From: Eopsaltria australis
Taxonomy: Eukaryota; Chordata; Aves; Passeriformes; Petroicidae
DNA: 64,000 bases
Direction of reading: 5' to 3'
NCBI GenBank assembly: GCA_034509425.1
Contig: JAVTVJ010000793.1
Location: forward strand, 310,001-374,000
Of this stretch, positions 57,201 through 64,000 are shown piece by piece; position 1 is the first letter of the stretch, and each line of letters starts with the position of its first letter. The position numbers and the translations under genes are program-made. Under the pieces are notes generated by a model, which was not told the origin of the DNA, made no database searches, and was given only the letters and a program-made list of their open reading frames with translations.

Positions 57201-58307
57201 TTTTCCACAAACCTGCAGTTGCCTCCAAATTAACTGCAACTATTTGTAGACCCTGTGCAAGAGAGGAGGGCCAGAAGTGTTTTGCCCTCAAGTGATTCTA
57301 CAAAGTTACAAAGAAAACATTACAGAAGACTGACAACAGCTATACTGGAAAAGTTAGTTTGTAACTAAAGAAACAAAACCACTCCCAGTTACTCCTTATG
57401 GGCAAATGATGAGAGGACTAAGTTGCACAATTCACGTAGAGTTACTGTTCTCTGAGAACTAAAAGTACACATCGTTCTTACAAAAAGAATATAGAAAACT
57501 GTACTGTGAGAACAATTTAGGGATGAGACCAGAGAATGTTATTGTTAAATAATAATCTGAACATGTATTCCCAGCCTGATATAACAGTCAAAAGAGTTAA
57601 CGTGACTTTGGGAATCTATTCCCTGGATAATCTTGAATGGGGGAATGTGTTTGTAGCTCCTTTCACTAATACAGCGACGGGTCTGCTGCCCACACTTCAG
57701 GAAGAAAGTTGAGAAATTGACATTATTTGGAAATACGCGGCAGAAACTAAAACATGTCTCTATGCCTAGAAAAAGGAGTTTCCTGCAAAGTATTTCAAAA
57801 ACATCATAACTTGTATCAAGTTTCAAAACATCCTAACTCGGCACTGCTGAGAGCTACAAACACATTCGCCCACTCAAAACTTCCCGGTGAATACACTCAC
57901 AAGATCACATTAACTCCTCTAACCATGATGTCAGGCTGGGAACGCACAATCATATAATTATTTAACACCCTTTCTGATACAAGTTACAACCAACGCTTAC
58001 TGACCACCAGCGATCTCCACCAAACAACTGGAGGTGCCCCGCACTGGAAGGCTCCGAGCACTGAGCTAACAAGAGACCCGGGTCCGAGCAGTGCCCGAGA
58101 GGACCCGCGAGGTCCCGCTGTGCTGGGCGCCCGCGGGGGCCGGAGCGCGGTGCTGGGCTCACAGCGAAGCCGGACGGGCAGAGCCGCCCCCCGGCACGGC
58201 ACCGGCCAGGGGCCCGCGACACCGACCTTCCGCGGCCGCTCTCACCTGCCCGGCACCTTCGCGCCGCTCCGCTTCCAGAACTGCTTCCTGCCCCCGTCGC
58301 TCGCCAT
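9177..58307 (-). CDS. TBC1D22A: TBC1D22A, TBC domain family member 22A (5' nine coding exons; 3' end outside window)
   Basis: Joined minus-strand exons give 1128 nt, or 376 codons without a stop, starting [14 protein letters not shown]. The product is a Rab GTPase-activating protein of the TBC family. TBC1D22A and its paralogue TBC1D22B are reported to bind the Golgi protein ACBD3 and 14-3-3 proteins. Layout: conserved N-terminus (about 1-39, including [12 protein letters not shown]), acidic patch DDDDELL near 76-82, variable glutamine/glutamate-rich linker (about 105-130), RSQSLP at 164-169, a conserved [14 protein letters not shown] segment (200-213), then the TBC domain from about 223. GAP signatures are complete: RxxxW (R229-W233), IxxDxxR with the arginine finger R287, and YxQ with the glutamine finger Q321. 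TBC1D22A rather than 22B is indicated by [15 protein letters not shown], by LLAGPNTDL and by the wording of exon 3 in general. Human TBC1D22A is about 517 residues, so roughly 140 residues are missing to the left. All eight introns are GT-AG and phase-consistent. Confidence 0.96.
9287..28942 (-). other. TBC1D22A: Intron 8 of TBC1D22A
   Basis: A 19.7-kb AT-rich intron between exons 8 and 9. I could assign no CR1 or LTR here, which is notable beside the other large introns. Visible items are homopolymer A/T tracts (for example a 17-A run at 18523-18539), a perfect 10-bp hairpin at 26661-26688 and short AT-rich tandem repeats near 26771-26808. No open frame longer than about 126 codons occurs and none looks like a known protein. 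Confidence 0.85.
26661..26688. repeat. Perfect 10-bp inverted repeat with 8-nt loop
   Basis: TTATTATTAA, a loop of TGGCATTG, then the exact complement TTAATAATAA. All stem pairs are A-T. It lies within intron 8. Confidence 0.7.
28943..29057 (-). CDS. TBC1D22A: TBC1D22A coding exon 8 (glutamine finger)
   Basis: A 115-nt exon with acceptor CTCTTTTTCAG and donor GTAAGA, entering in phase 0 and leaving in phase 1. It encodes residues 302-339 plus one base, with [20 protein letters not shown] followed by [19 protein letters not shown]319-V-Q321 is the YxQ signature, with Q321 as the glutamine finger. The exon is essentially identical to the mammalian sequence as I know it. Confidence 0.96.
29058..34553 (-). 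other. TBC1D22A: Intron 7 of TBC1D22A
   Basis: A 5.5-kb intron. It holds one antisense CR1 tail just upstream of exon 8 and poly-A or poly-T tracts (for example 16 T at 33618-33633). The part near 33100-33430 is somewhat less AT-rich, but I recognise no gene or repeat in it. Confidence 0.85.
29141..29485 (-). mobile_element. CR1 LINE 3' fragment, antisense
   Basis: Begins CATAGAATTACTGAATATCC and GTTGAAAGGGACCCATCAGG, the complement of a CR1 3' terminus. It continues through ACTTCTTGAACTCTGTCAGG and CCACTTCCCTGGGGAGTCTG. It lies only about 85 bp from exon 8, inside intron 7. Edges are approximate. Confidence 0.9.
34554..34616 (-). CDS. TBC1D22A: TBC1D22A coding exon 7 (arginine finger)
   Basis: A 63-nt, phase 0/0 exon with acceptor CTAATTAG and donor GTAAGA. 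It encodes residues 281-301, [20 protein letters not shown] and a final E. IHIDIPR matches the IxxDxxR signature exactly, with R287 as the catalytic arginine finger that assists GTP hydrolysis on the Rab substrate. Skipping it would keep the frame but remove GAP activity. Confidence 0.95.
34617..35761 (-). other. TBC1D22A: Intron 6 of TBC1D22A
   Basis: A 1.15-kb intron containing only a short antisense CR1 3'-end relic at 34971-35021. The 116-codon open frame on the plus strand starting at 34944 overlaps that relic and resembles nothing known to me. Confidence 0.85.
34971..35021 (-). mobile_element. CR1 LINE 3'-end relic, antisense
   Basis: About 50 bp (GTAGAATCATTTAGGTCGGA followed by AAACACCTGCAAGATCATCA) match the complement of the CR1 terminal sequence. 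Only the very 3' end is preserved. Confidence 0.72.
35762..35890 (-). CDS. TBC1D22A: TBC1D22A coding exon 6 (TBC domain)
   Basis: A 129-nt, phase 0/0 exon with acceptor CTGTTTTTTCAG and donor GTACAG. It encodes 43 residues (238-280), from [20 protein letters not shown] to [16 protein letters not shown]. This stretch is highly conserved in TBC1D22 proteins and leads directly into the arginine-finger motif. The donor GTACAG is weaker than the others. Confidence 0.95.
35891..39492 (-). other. TBC1D22A: Intron 5 of TBC1D22A
   Basis: A 3.6-kb intron with one plus-oriented CR1 3' tail at 36324-36550 and poly-T/poly-A tracts near 36094-36124 and 37598-37618. Nothing else is recognised. Confidence 0.85.
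36324..36550 (+). mobile_element. CR1 LINE 3' fragment, sense
   Basis: Contains GGAACAGGCTGCCTGAGGAA, GTGGCTGAGTCACCATTCCT and GTTGGATTACACAACCTTAA, and ends with CAACTCTATGATTTTA, the usual CR1 3' arrangement. It is 5' truncated to about 230 bp. Confidence 0.92.
39493..39563 (-). CDS. TBC1D22A: TBC1D22A coding exon 5 (start of TBC domain)
   Basis: A 71-nt exon after a 13.5-kb intron, with acceptor TTTTAATAG and donor GTAAGT. With the single base carried from exon 4 it reads [20 protein letters not shown], then KLLS (residues 214-237), ending in phase 0. It opens the TBC domain and carries the first family signature, R229xxxW233. The acceptor has a weak pyrimidine tract. The exon is recognised by protein similarity and by the exact phase match on both sides. 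Confidence 0.93.
42676..43019 (+). mobile_element. CR1 LINE fragment, 5' part of a split element
   Basis: Sense CR1 reading through GAAAGGTCCTGCACCTGGGT, GTGAGACCTCCACGTGGGAA and GTCCAGAGGGCCATTAAGAT to GATGATCAGGGGGC. It is interrupted there and resumes at 43487 with the expected next CR1 words. Confidence 0.88.
43020..43486. mobile_element. Probable solo LTR inserted in a CR1 element
   Basis: About 467 bp separate two parts of one CR1 that would otherwise read straight on. The insert starts TGTAATGTCAAACAG and ends GATTTTAGGCA, fitting the TG...CA ends of LTRs. It contains an AATAAA (43243-43248) and an ATTAAA (43431-43436). No gag, pol or env sequence is present. The flanks share ATCAG and GCTG words but no clean target duplication is visible, so a different kind of insert remains possible. 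Strand is not certain; the polyadenylation-like signals suggest plus. Confidence 0.5.
43487..43905 (+). mobile_element. CR1 LINE fragment, 3' part of a split element
   Basis: Resumes with CTGGACCATCTTTCCTATGA, then AGACAGGCTGAGAGAGTTGG. It encodes [20 protein letters not shown] and [20 protein letters not shown], the CR1 ORF2 C-terminus. It ends with AACCAAACTATTCTGTGAAC, a CR1-type tail. The 115-codon frame starting at 43467 begins inside the inserted DNA and is not a gene. Confidence 0.92.
47590..48030 (+). mobile_element. CR1 LINE fragment with decayed reverse transcriptase
   Basis: Sense CR1 covering the polymerase core and the part after it. Words such as GTCCACACTGGGGTCAATAT and ACCTCGTGAAATTCAACAAG encode [25 protein letters not shown] and [12 protein letters not shown] in shifting frames. 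The normal FADD catalytic box reads VADD (47839-47850), and stops and shifts break the frame, so it is dead. Confidence 0.88.
51602..51623. repeat. Short (AGAT)n microsatellite
   Basis: Four to five AGAT-like units that degrade into AGAC units. Confidence 0.8.
53045..53224 (-). CDS. TBC1D22A: TBC1D22A coding exon 4 (14-3-3 motif and pre-TBC segment)
   Basis: A 180-nt exon with acceptor TTTTTCCCTTCAG and donor GTGAGTG, phase 1 on both sides, encoding residues 154-213. It contains RSQSLP (164-169), which fits the mode I 14-3-3 consensus RSx(pS)xP with S167 as the expected phosphosite. The human protein has the same hexapeptide. A serine/threonine/proline-rich linker follows, then [18 protein letters not shown], the conserved lead-in to the TBC domain. 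Being symmetric, the exon could be skipped without a frameshift; the sequence does not show whether it is. Confidence 0.95.
53225..53997 (-). other. TBC1D22A: Intron 3 of TBC1D22A
   Basis: A 773-bp AT-rich intron, the shortest in the window. No repeat or coding potential is seen. Confidence 0.88.
53998..54338 (-). CDS. TBC1D22A: TBC1D22A coding exon 3 (N-terminal linker)
   Basis: A 341-nt exon, the largest seen, with acceptor TTCTGAACAG and donor GTATGT; it ends in phase 1. It encodes residues 40-153. The conserved block [20 protein letters not shown] is followed by an acidic [15 protein letters not shown] helix-like stretch and [17 protein letters not shown] low-complexity E/Q-rich tract (about 109-129) follows, then the conserved [12 protein letters not shown] (139-150). 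The E/Q tract is the fastest-diverging part compared with mammals. No TBC catalytic residue lies here. This region is upstream of the GAP domain and likely serves partner binding and phospho-regulation. Confidence 0.95.
54339..56018 (-). other. TBC1D22A: Intron 2 of TBC1D22A
   Basis: A 1.7-kb intron containing an antisense CR1 fragment (55171-55312). Next to it is a 77-codon protein-like open stretch on the minus strand (55330-55560), reported among the findings. Confidence 0.85.
55171..55312 (-). mobile_element. CR1 LINE 3' fragment, antisense
   Basis: ACAGAATGGGTAGGATGGGA, then AGGGCCCACAGAGGGTCATC and GAATTGCATCAAGATGGCTC, match the complement of a CR1 3' region. It is diverged; edges are approximate. 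Confidence 0.75.
56019..56075 (-). CDS. TBC1D22A: TBC1D22A coding exon 2
   Basis: A 57-nt exon between a TTTGTTTAG acceptor and a GTAAGT donor. Its first base completes the serine codon begun in exon 1. It then encodes [18 protein letters not shown], nearly invariant between TBC1D22A of birds and mammals as I know it, and ends with two bases (phase 2). It codes residues 21-39 plus part of S40. Confidence 0.95.
56076..58245 (-). other. TBC1D22A: Intron 1 of TBC1D22A
   Basis: A 2.2-kb intron. Its first roughly 250 bases belong to the CpG island; the rest is AT-rich. No repeat or exon is recognised. Confidence 0.87.
58246..58307 (-). CDS. TBC1D22A: TBC1D22A coding exon 1 (start codon)
   Basis: The start codon is the ATG whose A is at 58307, in a strong Kozak setting (gccgccATGG). 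It encodes 20 full residues, [20 protein letters not shown], plus two bases (AG), and ends at a GTGAG donor (phase 2). The N-terminal KQFWKRS and the PGS formed across the junction are shared by both vertebrate TBC1D22 paralogues, which fixes this start. The exon lies inside the CpG island. The 5' UTR continues to higher coordinates, probably to about 58420-58450. Confidence 0.95.
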
Positions 58308-58314
58308 GGCGGCG

Positions 58315-58417
58315 TCACCTCATCCCCGACCGCGCCCGCGGCCCCGGCCCCGGCCCGCTCCCTCAGGCTTCACTCCCCGCCATTGCCTTCCACAGAAGCA
58401 GCACTGAGCGCCGCCAT
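58315..58417 (-). promoter_or_regulatory. Three short upstream reading frames in the inferred 5' UTR
   Basis: Upstream ATGs on the gene strand have their A at 58417 (15 codons then TGA, ending 58370), 58383 (6 codons then TGA, ending 58363) and 58323 (ATG AGG TGA, ending 58315). All are out of frame with the main start and stop before it. The first is the ATG inside the YY1-type AAGATGGCGG motif. They matter only if the transcript starts upstream of each; the start site is not mapped here. Confidence 0.45.
58335..58356 (-). promoter_or_regulatory. Potential G-quadruplex in the 5' leader
   Basis: On the gene strand, four G runs of 3, 4, 4 and 3 are separated by loops of 2, 2 and 4 bases. This meets the canonical G-quadruplex rule. 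It lies 28-49 nt upstream of the start codon, so it would be in the mRNA leader if transcription starts near the YY1-type motif. Confidence 0.5.
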
Positions 58418-58421
58418 CTTG
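58411..58421 (-). promoter_or_regulatory. YY1-type initiator-proximal motif
   Basis: CCGCCATCTTG on the plus strand reads CAAGATGGCGG in gene orientation. That form is typical just downstream of transcription starts of CpG-island genes. It puts the likely transcription start a little above 58421, about 115-150 bp upstream of the start codon. The motif is exact; its use is inferred. Confidence 0.6.
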
Positions 58422-58446
58422 GGACGGGAAAACAACGCCGCGCCTC

Positions 58447-58473
58447 ATTGGCCCCCCGAAGTGGCCCGGAAGT
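58447..58473. promoter_or_regulatory. CCAAT box and ETS-type site
   Basis: CCAAT lies on the gene strand at 58447-58451 and CCGGAAGT, an ETS/GABP-type core, on the plus strand at 58466-58473. Both lie just upstream of the proposed start region and are common partners in TATA-less CpG-island promoters. Function is inferred from motif and position only. Confidence 0.5.
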
Positions 58474-58649
58474 TTGAACCAACCAGAAGTGAGATTGCTG
58501 CCGGGTGGGCCCGGCCGGGCCAATCGCAGCTCGGGGTTGCTGGGGCGGGCGGGAGTGGCCCCTGTGGTGGCGGCCCCGGCCGTCAGGGAGGTTCCCCAGG
58601 GGTTCCCCGTCCAAAGTATTCCTGTAACTCACGGGTCCCTGCACGGCTC

Positions 58650-61600
58650 TCCGAGTGTGACGGTTTCAGACTTTAATCCTTTTTGATTGAACCGTGCAGA
58701 GCAATTCCTCAGAGTACTCCTTAGAAGTGCAAAACTCACCTTGTAAATGGATGGAGACATTAACTGAAGACCAGCGAGCATCGGTCAATAACAAAACCCA
58801 TGGCGTTTTTTCTACTTTATCTTTTAATAATTATTTCCAATTATCAACCCAGTTGGGAGGGGATGGGTGAGGGGATGGGCTTTGAGCTTCCTTTGTTTGA
58901 AAGTTCTCCACTTCATTTATGGCTTTGAGCTGGTACAAGACTGAAGGGTTTCCTTTGTATCTGTGGATTCCAGCAATTCTAATCCAAGGATATATCACTT
59001 CTGCCAAGAAAATAAGTATGATTTTGTGTTATTCTTTGGAGTATGGCTCCTGAGCACACAGTGCTGAGTTACAGGATTTTTTTGCTGCATTTCAATGCAA
59101 TTTAGCATATAATTAAACATGTCAACGATTGCTCAGGGAACATCCTGCCACAATTAAGCCCAAAAACTGGCATATAGTACAAGACCTGATCTGCAGTGCA
59201 ATGTTAGTTCTTTAGTATGTGTTTCATGTGTAAGTTATTTCATGAGAATTAAAAAGAAAAAATAAGTTTTCACTTTGGGATTTACTTTAGCAGTTGTCTT
59301 CTAAGAACTGACAAAAATGAAACATTTCACAGATCTTGCTAGATCACCATCCACAGGTGAAAGCTGTAATTTCAATGCCATTTATAGATATATATGTTGT
59401 AGGTAGTATCGCCTCCTCCATTTGTGTCCTTTAACTTGTCTTACAGATTCTGGATCTTGAGTATCATCAGGATTGATGGAATACACAAGAAAAATAAATG
59501 TAATATGATCTATGTCTGTTAGCTAAAGTGAAACGAAACCTGCAGAGTCATGACTGGAACTTTGCTTGAACCTAGCTAGACAAATTTAAATTATACTTCT
59601 TGCTGCTAGAATACAAAAATGAGGTATTTCACTTGTGACAGTGAAAAAAGTGTTAAATCCATAAAACATACATTCCATCATTAGCATTAATATGGATGTT
59701 AAAACTGTGTTTCAGTTATTTTTATTTGTTCATTGTTGATATTTATCAAAGGGAAACATAGTTAGATTCAGCCTAGATAGCCCAAGCTATCTGTCATCCT
59801 TATGACAGTTGACCTGAGTCCTGAAATGACACCAATTAATTTTTGTGTCAGTCTGGTGCAGCCACATGGAACTTCTGGTTCATTTTAGCAGTGGAGGTTT
59901 TGCTGAGTTACGTAATCAAGTCAGTGCAAGGTTAACTGTATTATTAATATTTCATTATATTAAATATATGTTACCTTGTGCCTGCATTTTTAATGTGGTT
60001 CAGAATTTTACACTGGAAACAACTGGCTGTTGCATGGATTGTTCCATGAATGGGGCTGCATTTGTATCCAGAACTGCAAGTGGCCTCCTCTGCTACTGTG
60101 AAGGGCTGCTGCCAGTTCTAGACCTGAGGAGTACTGGGTAGAAGACAGAGAAGCTGGCAAAAGCAACAGGTCATCTTTCAAACATATTTCTAGTTCTTTG
60201 AAATTCCACCTAATTGTGCCTCCTCTACGTGAGTGTTTGAACACAGCATTACACCATAACAGAACTTCAAGCCCAGAGTAATAAATCAATGTGTATTTGG
60301 CCTGGAGGCATGGTAATTGTCTTCTGTTCATTGTTGATAGAAACTTATTTTCTATAAATTATATAGTTCATGTCAGTTCTGAATTTCATGTTCAACTTAC
60401 TATCAGAACAAGGTGAAAAGCAAAACCATTGGAACATTAGTTTATGTTTCTTGAAATTAAAGGGTCTCAAGATATTGGGAGAGCTCTAGAGATGCCAGGA
60501 GACCATCTTAACACTGTGACTTAATGAGGAAATAGACAATACCATTTCTTTAAGATCAGTAAGAGTAGGCAGCTCCTTGGAACAGACACAGAACCTCCTT
60601 TGTTTTTTAATGGGAAATCATAACAAATAGCAAAGCTATTGCTTTGGTCTGAAAACTGGGCGTGTACCAGGACAATTTAAAAGATGTGTGTCTGGAGCTT
60701 CTGTCAATCTGCAAATTGTTTTTTTTTTTTTTTCCTTAAGAATCATCTGTAATGTACTTAAGTGCAAAACTAGATTTCAGCATGGAATATGAGAGTGAGC
60801 AGGGCTCTCGGATCCCTTAGGTTTCTGTGTAAAACAGCCATACTCATCTTACTATATTCCTCATTTTTTCCTTTTTTTCACAGTTTACATTATTGAAATT
60901 TTTTTGAGAAAGTACTTAAAACGAAATATTTTGTAACTCTAAGAAGGAATTCAACAGCAAGCTTAGGTGCTTTGGTTCAACCACTCTGTTTTGGTCATTT
61001 TTCTTCTAATGGACAACTAAATCTCAGATTTCAGGAAAATCACCAGACACAGACCAAAATATTTATCAGCATTATTTACTTCTTGATTCTTTTAGTCCAT
61101 TCTCTGGTCAGTCTTTTTGTGTTTGGTCCATGGTTCCTAGAAGATGTATTCAGTGTGGAGGCATTGCATTTGTCATGCCAGTAGCATCAATCCTTGGTCC
61201 CTTCCTTGTTCTGGTCAAAAAAAGATCTTTAGAAGTAAACCTTTAACTCCTCCCATGTATCTAAGAAGAGTGGAGACACAGAAATTTCAATGGATTATCT
61301 TCAGCAGATATTTTCAGGTGTTGGAATTTATCAAGCTGTGTGTTAATCGACATCTACTATTTATTTTGAGAGCACATATTTGTTCTCTCACAGTATTCAT
61401 GACTGCTGCAGGATTTGGGTTTTGGGGCTTGGGGATCTTTTTTTCTCTAGTCGTCTTTGACTATCCAGCTTCATCACCAGTGCTTCTATGCTTTTTTTAT
61501 GGATCTCTGTATCTAAGTCTACCACTGACACCTCTTTTCATGTCCCAAAACCCTGTTAGTGCATTTTTCATGTCATTTGTGTCTGTGGGAGGGATTAGTT

Positions 61601-64000
61601 TTTGTTGGTGTTTCTTGAAAATAGCAAAGCCTTTACCACGCTACTTGAACCTGTTTATCTCTCAATTAATTTCTCTCTGATCCAAATGTGTATTAGAACG
61701 TAATTAAGTTTTACTGCTTGCTTCTTAATCCCATTTCGGGGTTTCTTTGCATGGCAGTTGAAATATACACTTGAACTGAAAAGAGTCTTATTCCCTTCTT
61801 TCTTAGTGTTCCACATATTTCAGCATTAAAATCCTATTAATACAATTTCTGCAAAAAAGGATTAGTGGTAAAGTAAGTTCAGGTAGTGTAAGGTGAATGA
61901 AAAATACCAGATAAAATAAAAAATTACAGCTGGCCTTACAGTGTGTTGCATGGATGTAATTCCAGAAGTATCTTCAGTGTAATACATTATAGCTATTATT
62001 CAAGTCAAGTGAGTTGTATCAAAGCCATGTTTTCTTCTTCTGAAAAAGGAGTGGAATTTGCTACTTAAGAGGTAAGTCTATATGAGGTCTTCTGAACTGT
62101 CCCTTATTGAATATTTATTGCTTGTTCTGTGGTTTGTTTATGCTTTTGTTAGAGAGCAAATGTAAACATGAGCTATGAGTGTAATGAAGATAATGCAACT
62201 GGACTCCTAGTAACAGAGTATTTCCAGCATGACTTCCAGTAGAAAAGAGTTTCTGAGTGCTCCTGGGCTAATGCTGCTGACTGAGTTGCCCGTTTTACTA
62301 GTGAGAGTGTTGGCAAGGTTTAGGATTTAGTGACAGAGAGGTTGAGAGCTTGGTGAAAGAGACATAAGTAAAATTATGCAGCAAGGAAAAGGGGGGTAGC
62401 TGCAGATGTTTGAGTGAAAATATCTGATAAAGGTAACAAAGTATTTATACATTTGCTTTTAGGTGCTGCTGCTCTTTATCCAAGAGGTATATTCTGTTAG
62501 TGAGCTGGATTTACAAAGTAGTCTTTAGCTGAAGATGATAAATGTTTCCCCATATTTAATACTGTTGGGGGAATTGGAAAAACCTGCAGTTTTGTTCTTT
62601 TTAGATCTTGTTACTTTTGAGAAGTGGGTAGGAATGGTAGATGGTTTTCAGCTAAGTAAAAAAAGAAAATTCAGACTAAAAAGCAAGATTTAAGTATTTT
62701 GCTATTCTTATCACTTTCTGATATAACATAGCATGTAGCATCATGTTGTAAAGTAATAAAAGAACAGCTTAGCTTCTAAACCTTGAAATGAAAATTTGCA
62801 ATTTTGCTTGAATGGTCTTGACAGTTGTTTCAGGACTGGCAATCTTAGTGCAGGAAATGAACAGAAAATACTGATATAAAACCACCAAAGAATCCCTAAG
62901 TTTTGAAGAGAAAATGATAAGGTAATCACAGAAAGCTCTCAGAAGTTAAAGTCATTTTAAATTGAAAGAGCTCAAAGGTTTAATCTCTTCTACTGAAATC
63001 TTGAAGTATAGTGGTAATAATTCTAGTGTGCATGGTTATTAAAATAAGATTTCACAAGTAACCAGAGGAAATAAATACGTTAAATGTGTAATTTTTCAAA
63101 GATCTCTCTAACAGTGAAACTCAGCCATGGACTGTAGAACAGGAACAATATTGAAATACTAATAAAGTTTGAAAACTTCTGTGTTTTTTCCTTGGTTTTG
63201 TTTTGTGAGGGGAAAGACTTGCTTAAGGAGATTGTGTCTTACATTGGACTAATTAATGTAGCTGAGGGAAGAACAGGGAGATTTCTAACAGACAAAGCTT
63301 TGTCTGTTCTTTTACAAACCAAAAAAAAAAAAAAAGGCTCATGTAATAATGTATTCTTGTTCCCATAACACTATAATTATTACTACTATCAGTCTGATCC
63401 TATACCATCTTTGTTGTCTATTACTTATATAAATTTGTATGCTCTTCTGTTTGCACCAGTTCTCAGTCAATGCTAACCAACATTTTTACTAATGCTCCAA
63501 AAATTCAAAATCACTTGTGGCAAAAATTAAAAGTTTTAAGTAATGATAGTGCCAATCACTACTCCAGAATGTAGCAGAGCCATAACATGAATTAGTTGTT
63601 GGAAAGTAATGCTAGTGAAAGTGTTATTAGTTTCACTTATGTTGCTGAAAACTTCTATGTTTTAGCTATAATCCCTCGGTCCTGACTGAAGTTTTTAATG
63701 TGTGAAAAATCTGTGTTCTTTGTGCAGAAAATCAGAGGAGATGATCATAACCATCCCTTGGGCTGCACAACCTGTAAATTGCTCTCAAAGCTATTCTGTT
63801 TTTAATTTCTTGGTAATATTCAACTGTCTTTGGCTGTATTAAACTCTCAACAGCATTATATTGTTTTAGATATGGCATATATACATATATGAATGAATAT
63901 TAGATACAGATGCTTACTTTTATTTAGAAATCAAATTAAAATGGGGTTTTGTTAGAGTATCACCAAGTATCATGAACTTTTCATCTTTCTGGCAAAAGAA
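58650..64000. other. Intergenic region upstream of TBC1D22A
   Basis: 5.3 kb of AT-rich DNA with no exon I can identify. In mammals the divergent neighbour is CERK, whose first exon would be expected further right; nothing here resembles a diacylglycerol-kinase-type domain. Items present are a 178-codon open frame (61144-61680), a 22-bp palindrome, an AATAAA followed by GT-rich DNA near 63161, and homopolymer runs at 60719-60733 and 63321-63335. No CR1 is recognised. Confidence 0.7.
63287..63308. repeat. Perfect 22-bp palindrome
   Basis: Half-site AACAGACAAAG is followed immediately by its exact reverse complement, with a HindIII-type AAGCTT core and no loop. It is in intergenic DNA about 5 kb upstream of TBC1D22A. 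Confidence 0.85.

Larger units (their letters stand above)
57990..58640. promoter_or_regulatory. CpG island promoter of TBC1D22A
   Basis: A sharp switch from AT-rich DNA to very GC- and CpG-rich DNA covers exon 1, the start of intron 1 and about 330 bp upstream of the ATG. There is no evident TATA box, as expected of a housekeeping CpG-island promoter. Motifs include an ETS-type CCGGAAGT (58466-58473), a CCAAT box in gene orientation (58447-58451), a second CCAAT on the plus strand (58520-58524) and a YY1-type site (58411-58421). It is the only CpG island in the window. Exact edges are estimated by eye. Confidence 0.88.

Noticed and set aside
9177..58307. TBC1D22B as the identity of the gene
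   Set aside because: The N-terminal linker ([32 protein letters not shown]) matches TBC1D22A. TBC1D22B differs in these blocks. A few residues (DELRK, VENFDV) resemble 22B, but the overall match is 22A.
58091..58686. Plus-strand and minus-strand open frames of 60-128 codons rich in A, G, P and R
   Set aside because: They come from stop-poor CpG-island DNA, overlap exon 1 in the wrong strand or frame, and show no domain or conserved motif.
1..64000. CRISPR arrays, bacterial operons, rRNA or tRNA genes
   Set aside because: The window is vertebrate nuclear DNA with spliced exons. No regularly spaced direct repeats, tRNA cloverleaf boxes or rRNA motifs were seen.

Overview
The window looks like a piece of a bird genome. 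It is AT-rich, lightly loaded with repeats, and every dispersed repeat I can place is a CR1 retroposon (5'-truncated, most keeping the 3' region), apart from one probable solo LTR. Its single recognisable gene is split into small exons by introns of 0.8 to about 20 kb. I cannot name the species from sequence alone.

The gene is TBC1D22A, on the minus strand, encoding a Golgi-linked TBC-domain Rab GTPase-activating protein. Nine consecutive coding exons can be read with correct splice signals and matching phases: 58246-58307, 56019-56075, 53998-54338, 53045-53224, 39493-39563, 35762-35890, 34554-34616, 28943-29057 and 9177-9286. Together they give exactly 376 codons. The C-terminal part, about 140 residues judged from the usual family length near 517, lies beyond position 1. 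The catalytic arginine (R287) and glutamine (Q321) fingers of the GAP domain are both encoded here. So is a mode-I-type 14-3-3 motif, RSQSLP, in the N-terminal linker.

The promoter is a CpG island at about 57990-58640. It has ETS, CCAAT and YY1-type (CCGCCATCTTG) motifs. The inferred 5' leader holds three short upstream reading frames and a canonical G-quadruplex motif.

Region by region: 1-9176 is the start of intron 9 (continuing off the window), with three CR1 copies and an ATCC microsatellite. 9287-28942 is intron 8, with no repeat I can classify. 29058-34553 and 34617-35761 are introns 7 and 6, each with a CR1 piece. 35891-39492 is intron 5 with a CR1 tail. 39564-53044 is intron 4, with a CR1 split by a probable solo LTR and a second CR1 carrying a decayed reverse-transcriptase segment. 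53225-58245 holds introns 3, 2 and 1, with a CR1 piece and an unexplained protein-like open stretch in intron 2. 58650-64000 is intergenic. In mammals CERK lies divergently upstream of TBC1D22A, but I see no CERK exon here.

I found no new biological system. The points most worth checking are the tandem (NAGNAG-type) acceptor of exon 9, the nested LTR in CR1, the regulated-looking 5' leader, the protein-like stretch in intron 2, and a 178-codon frame upstream of the gene.
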